The notes under the pieces: generated by a model
What the model was told of the DNA's origin: nothing
Databases searched by the model: none
The model's input: only the letters and a program-made list of their open reading frames with translations
DNA from: Burkholderiales bacterium
GTDB taxonomy: Bacteria > Pseudomonadota > Gammaproteobacteria > Burkholderiales > Casimicrobiaceae
Length of the DNA stretch: 64,000 nucleotides
Direction of reading: 5' to 3'
Assembly: GCA_016790165.1 (NCBI GenBank)
Contig: JAEUPL010000001.1
Span: 248,001-312,000 of the forward strand
In this document: piece by piece, positions 63,442-64,000 of the stretch
Layout: every line of letters begins with the position of its first letter
Numbering within the stretch: position 1 is the first letter of the stretch
Translations under genes and position numbers: made by a program

Positions 63442-64000
63442 ATGTTGACTGAAAAAATGATTTTTGTGGATACCACTGCCACGCAATTCAACCTGACGGA
63501 GTCTATGGACAGCGAGGCGTCGCAACCCAGCAATGCACGTTCGGGACCGCCCCGCGCCAGGCGCATGTCGGTTCCGGGCGACTTTGCCGATAAAGATCTG
63601 CACGCCCTTCACCTGCCCTCGAAGAATATCTTGATCGTGGAGGGCAGCGTCAACAACTACAAACAAGGCCATAACGTCTTCGGCTCGTGCAACGTGCCGG
63701 AGCAGGTGCTGAGTGCATTCAAGGCTACGCACTGCAAGTGGTGCTACGAATTCTCCGAACAGGAAAAGCGCCGAATTGAAGCAGACGAAGGCATGACACT
63801 GAAGCGACTGGACGTTGGGGTGAATCTGGCCCTGCCGCCAGATACGCCGATCAGCCGCGTGCTGGTCGAACTGGCACACAAGATGGTTGACGCGGGAATC
63901 GACACGTCCACCTATGGCTACGGCGAAACGGTCTACCGGAGCCAGCACTCGCAGAGTTCCTCGCACAAGTTCTATGACAAGGCCAAGCAGTTGTACGACA
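63442..64000 (+). CDS. Phage/plasmid replication protein, gene II/X family (cut by the right edge)
   Basis: The first 186 codons are present. The protein begins MLTEKMIFVDTTATQFNL; an ATG at 63422 is in another frame and stops early. The segment NNYKQGHNVFGSCNVPEQVL matches the LQGHNVFG hallmark of gene II protein of filamentous phages, and YGETVYRSQHSQSSS then HKFYDKAKQLY fits the metal/substrate region of gene II/X proteins. Gene II nicks the viral strand and starts rolling-circle replication. The catalytic Tyr region is beyond the edge. It suggests either an inovirus integrated in the island or a replication module of the element. Confidence 0.75.
   Translation, partial: MLTEKMIFVDTTATQFNLTESMDSEASQPSNARSGPPRARRMSVPGDFADKDLHALHLPSKNILIVEGSVNNYKQGHNVFGSCNVPEQVLSAFKATHCKWCYEFSEQEKRRIEADEGMTLKRLDVGVNLALPPDTPISRVLVELAHKMVDAGIDTSTYGYGETVYRSQHSQSSSHKFYDKAKQLYD

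Noticed and set aside
63415..63966. Minus-strand open frame at the right edge
   Set aside because: Antisense to the gene II/X-like protein, which has recognisable motifs on the plus strand.

Overview
The window looks like a chromosome segment of a high-GC betaproteobacterium, most likely of the order Burkholderiales. Supporting signs are a Bug-type tricarboxylate-transporter receptor, 4-hydroxybenzoate hydroxylase, a glutathione-dependent formaldehyde pathway and mostly tight, GC-rich gene packing. The genus cannot be fixed from the sequence alone.

Bases 1-14200 are ordinary core or accessory metabolism. They hold an acyl-CoA dehydrogenase (cut by the left edge) divergent from a nitronate monooxygenase, a secreted protein with two CARDB-like repeats, an SDR reductase, a zinc-carboxypeptidase-like protein overlapping an RlmI-like rRNA methyltransferase, and a PRPP-synthetase-like protein overlapping an NMP (thymidine-type) phosphorylase. 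Several small envelope proteins, a TerB/DUF697 protein and a DTW-domain tRNA modification enzyme follow. Bases 14200-19800 form a small accessory patch: an AT-richer three-gene operon led by a ParA ATPase with two unrecognised partners, a lipoprotein, a Fic-family AMP-transferase and a broken HigB-like toxin gene.

Bases 19800-43300 return to metabolism and transport. Present are a NicX/M29-like protein with a Bug receptor, a serine hydrolase, glmS divergent from an Lrp/AsnC regulator with three evenly spaced ATTGCA boxes, and two orphan oligopeptide-binding proteins. Next come an amidase flanked by glutathione peroxidase on one side and a fossil of that peroxidase on the other, then the overlapping frmA - S-formylglutathione hydrolase - cystathionine-lyase-like operon. 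The stretch ends with an alkaline-phosphatase-superfamily enzyme, an AraC regulator divergent from pobA, and a LysR regulator divergent from an SbtA-like bicarbonate permease that lacks a canonical start codon.

At about 43360-43614 a perfectly periodic 127-bp tandem repeat carries two copies of the 3' end of a tRNA-Met gene. This is the junction with an integrated element that runs off the right edge. The element carries a tyrosine integrase, an AbiE type IV toxin-antitoxin pair, a predicted PD-(D/E)XK nuclease, a second tyrosine recombinase, an AbrB-like protein and a small predicted regulator. Its centre is a tightly packed cassette: SNF2-type helicase, DUF4391 protein, type III methyltransferase (Mod), type III restriction helicase-nuclease (Res) and a SIR2-like protein. 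A convergent two-gene unit (papain-like C39 peptidase plus an unknown protein) follows. The right edge holds an AlpA-like DNA-binding protein and the start of a filamentous-phage gene II/X-type replication protein.

The most likely undescribed systems are the helicase-DUF4391-Mod-Res-SIR2 cassette, the C39-peptidase pair and the ParA operon. All three functions are inferred from sequence features and neighbourhood only.
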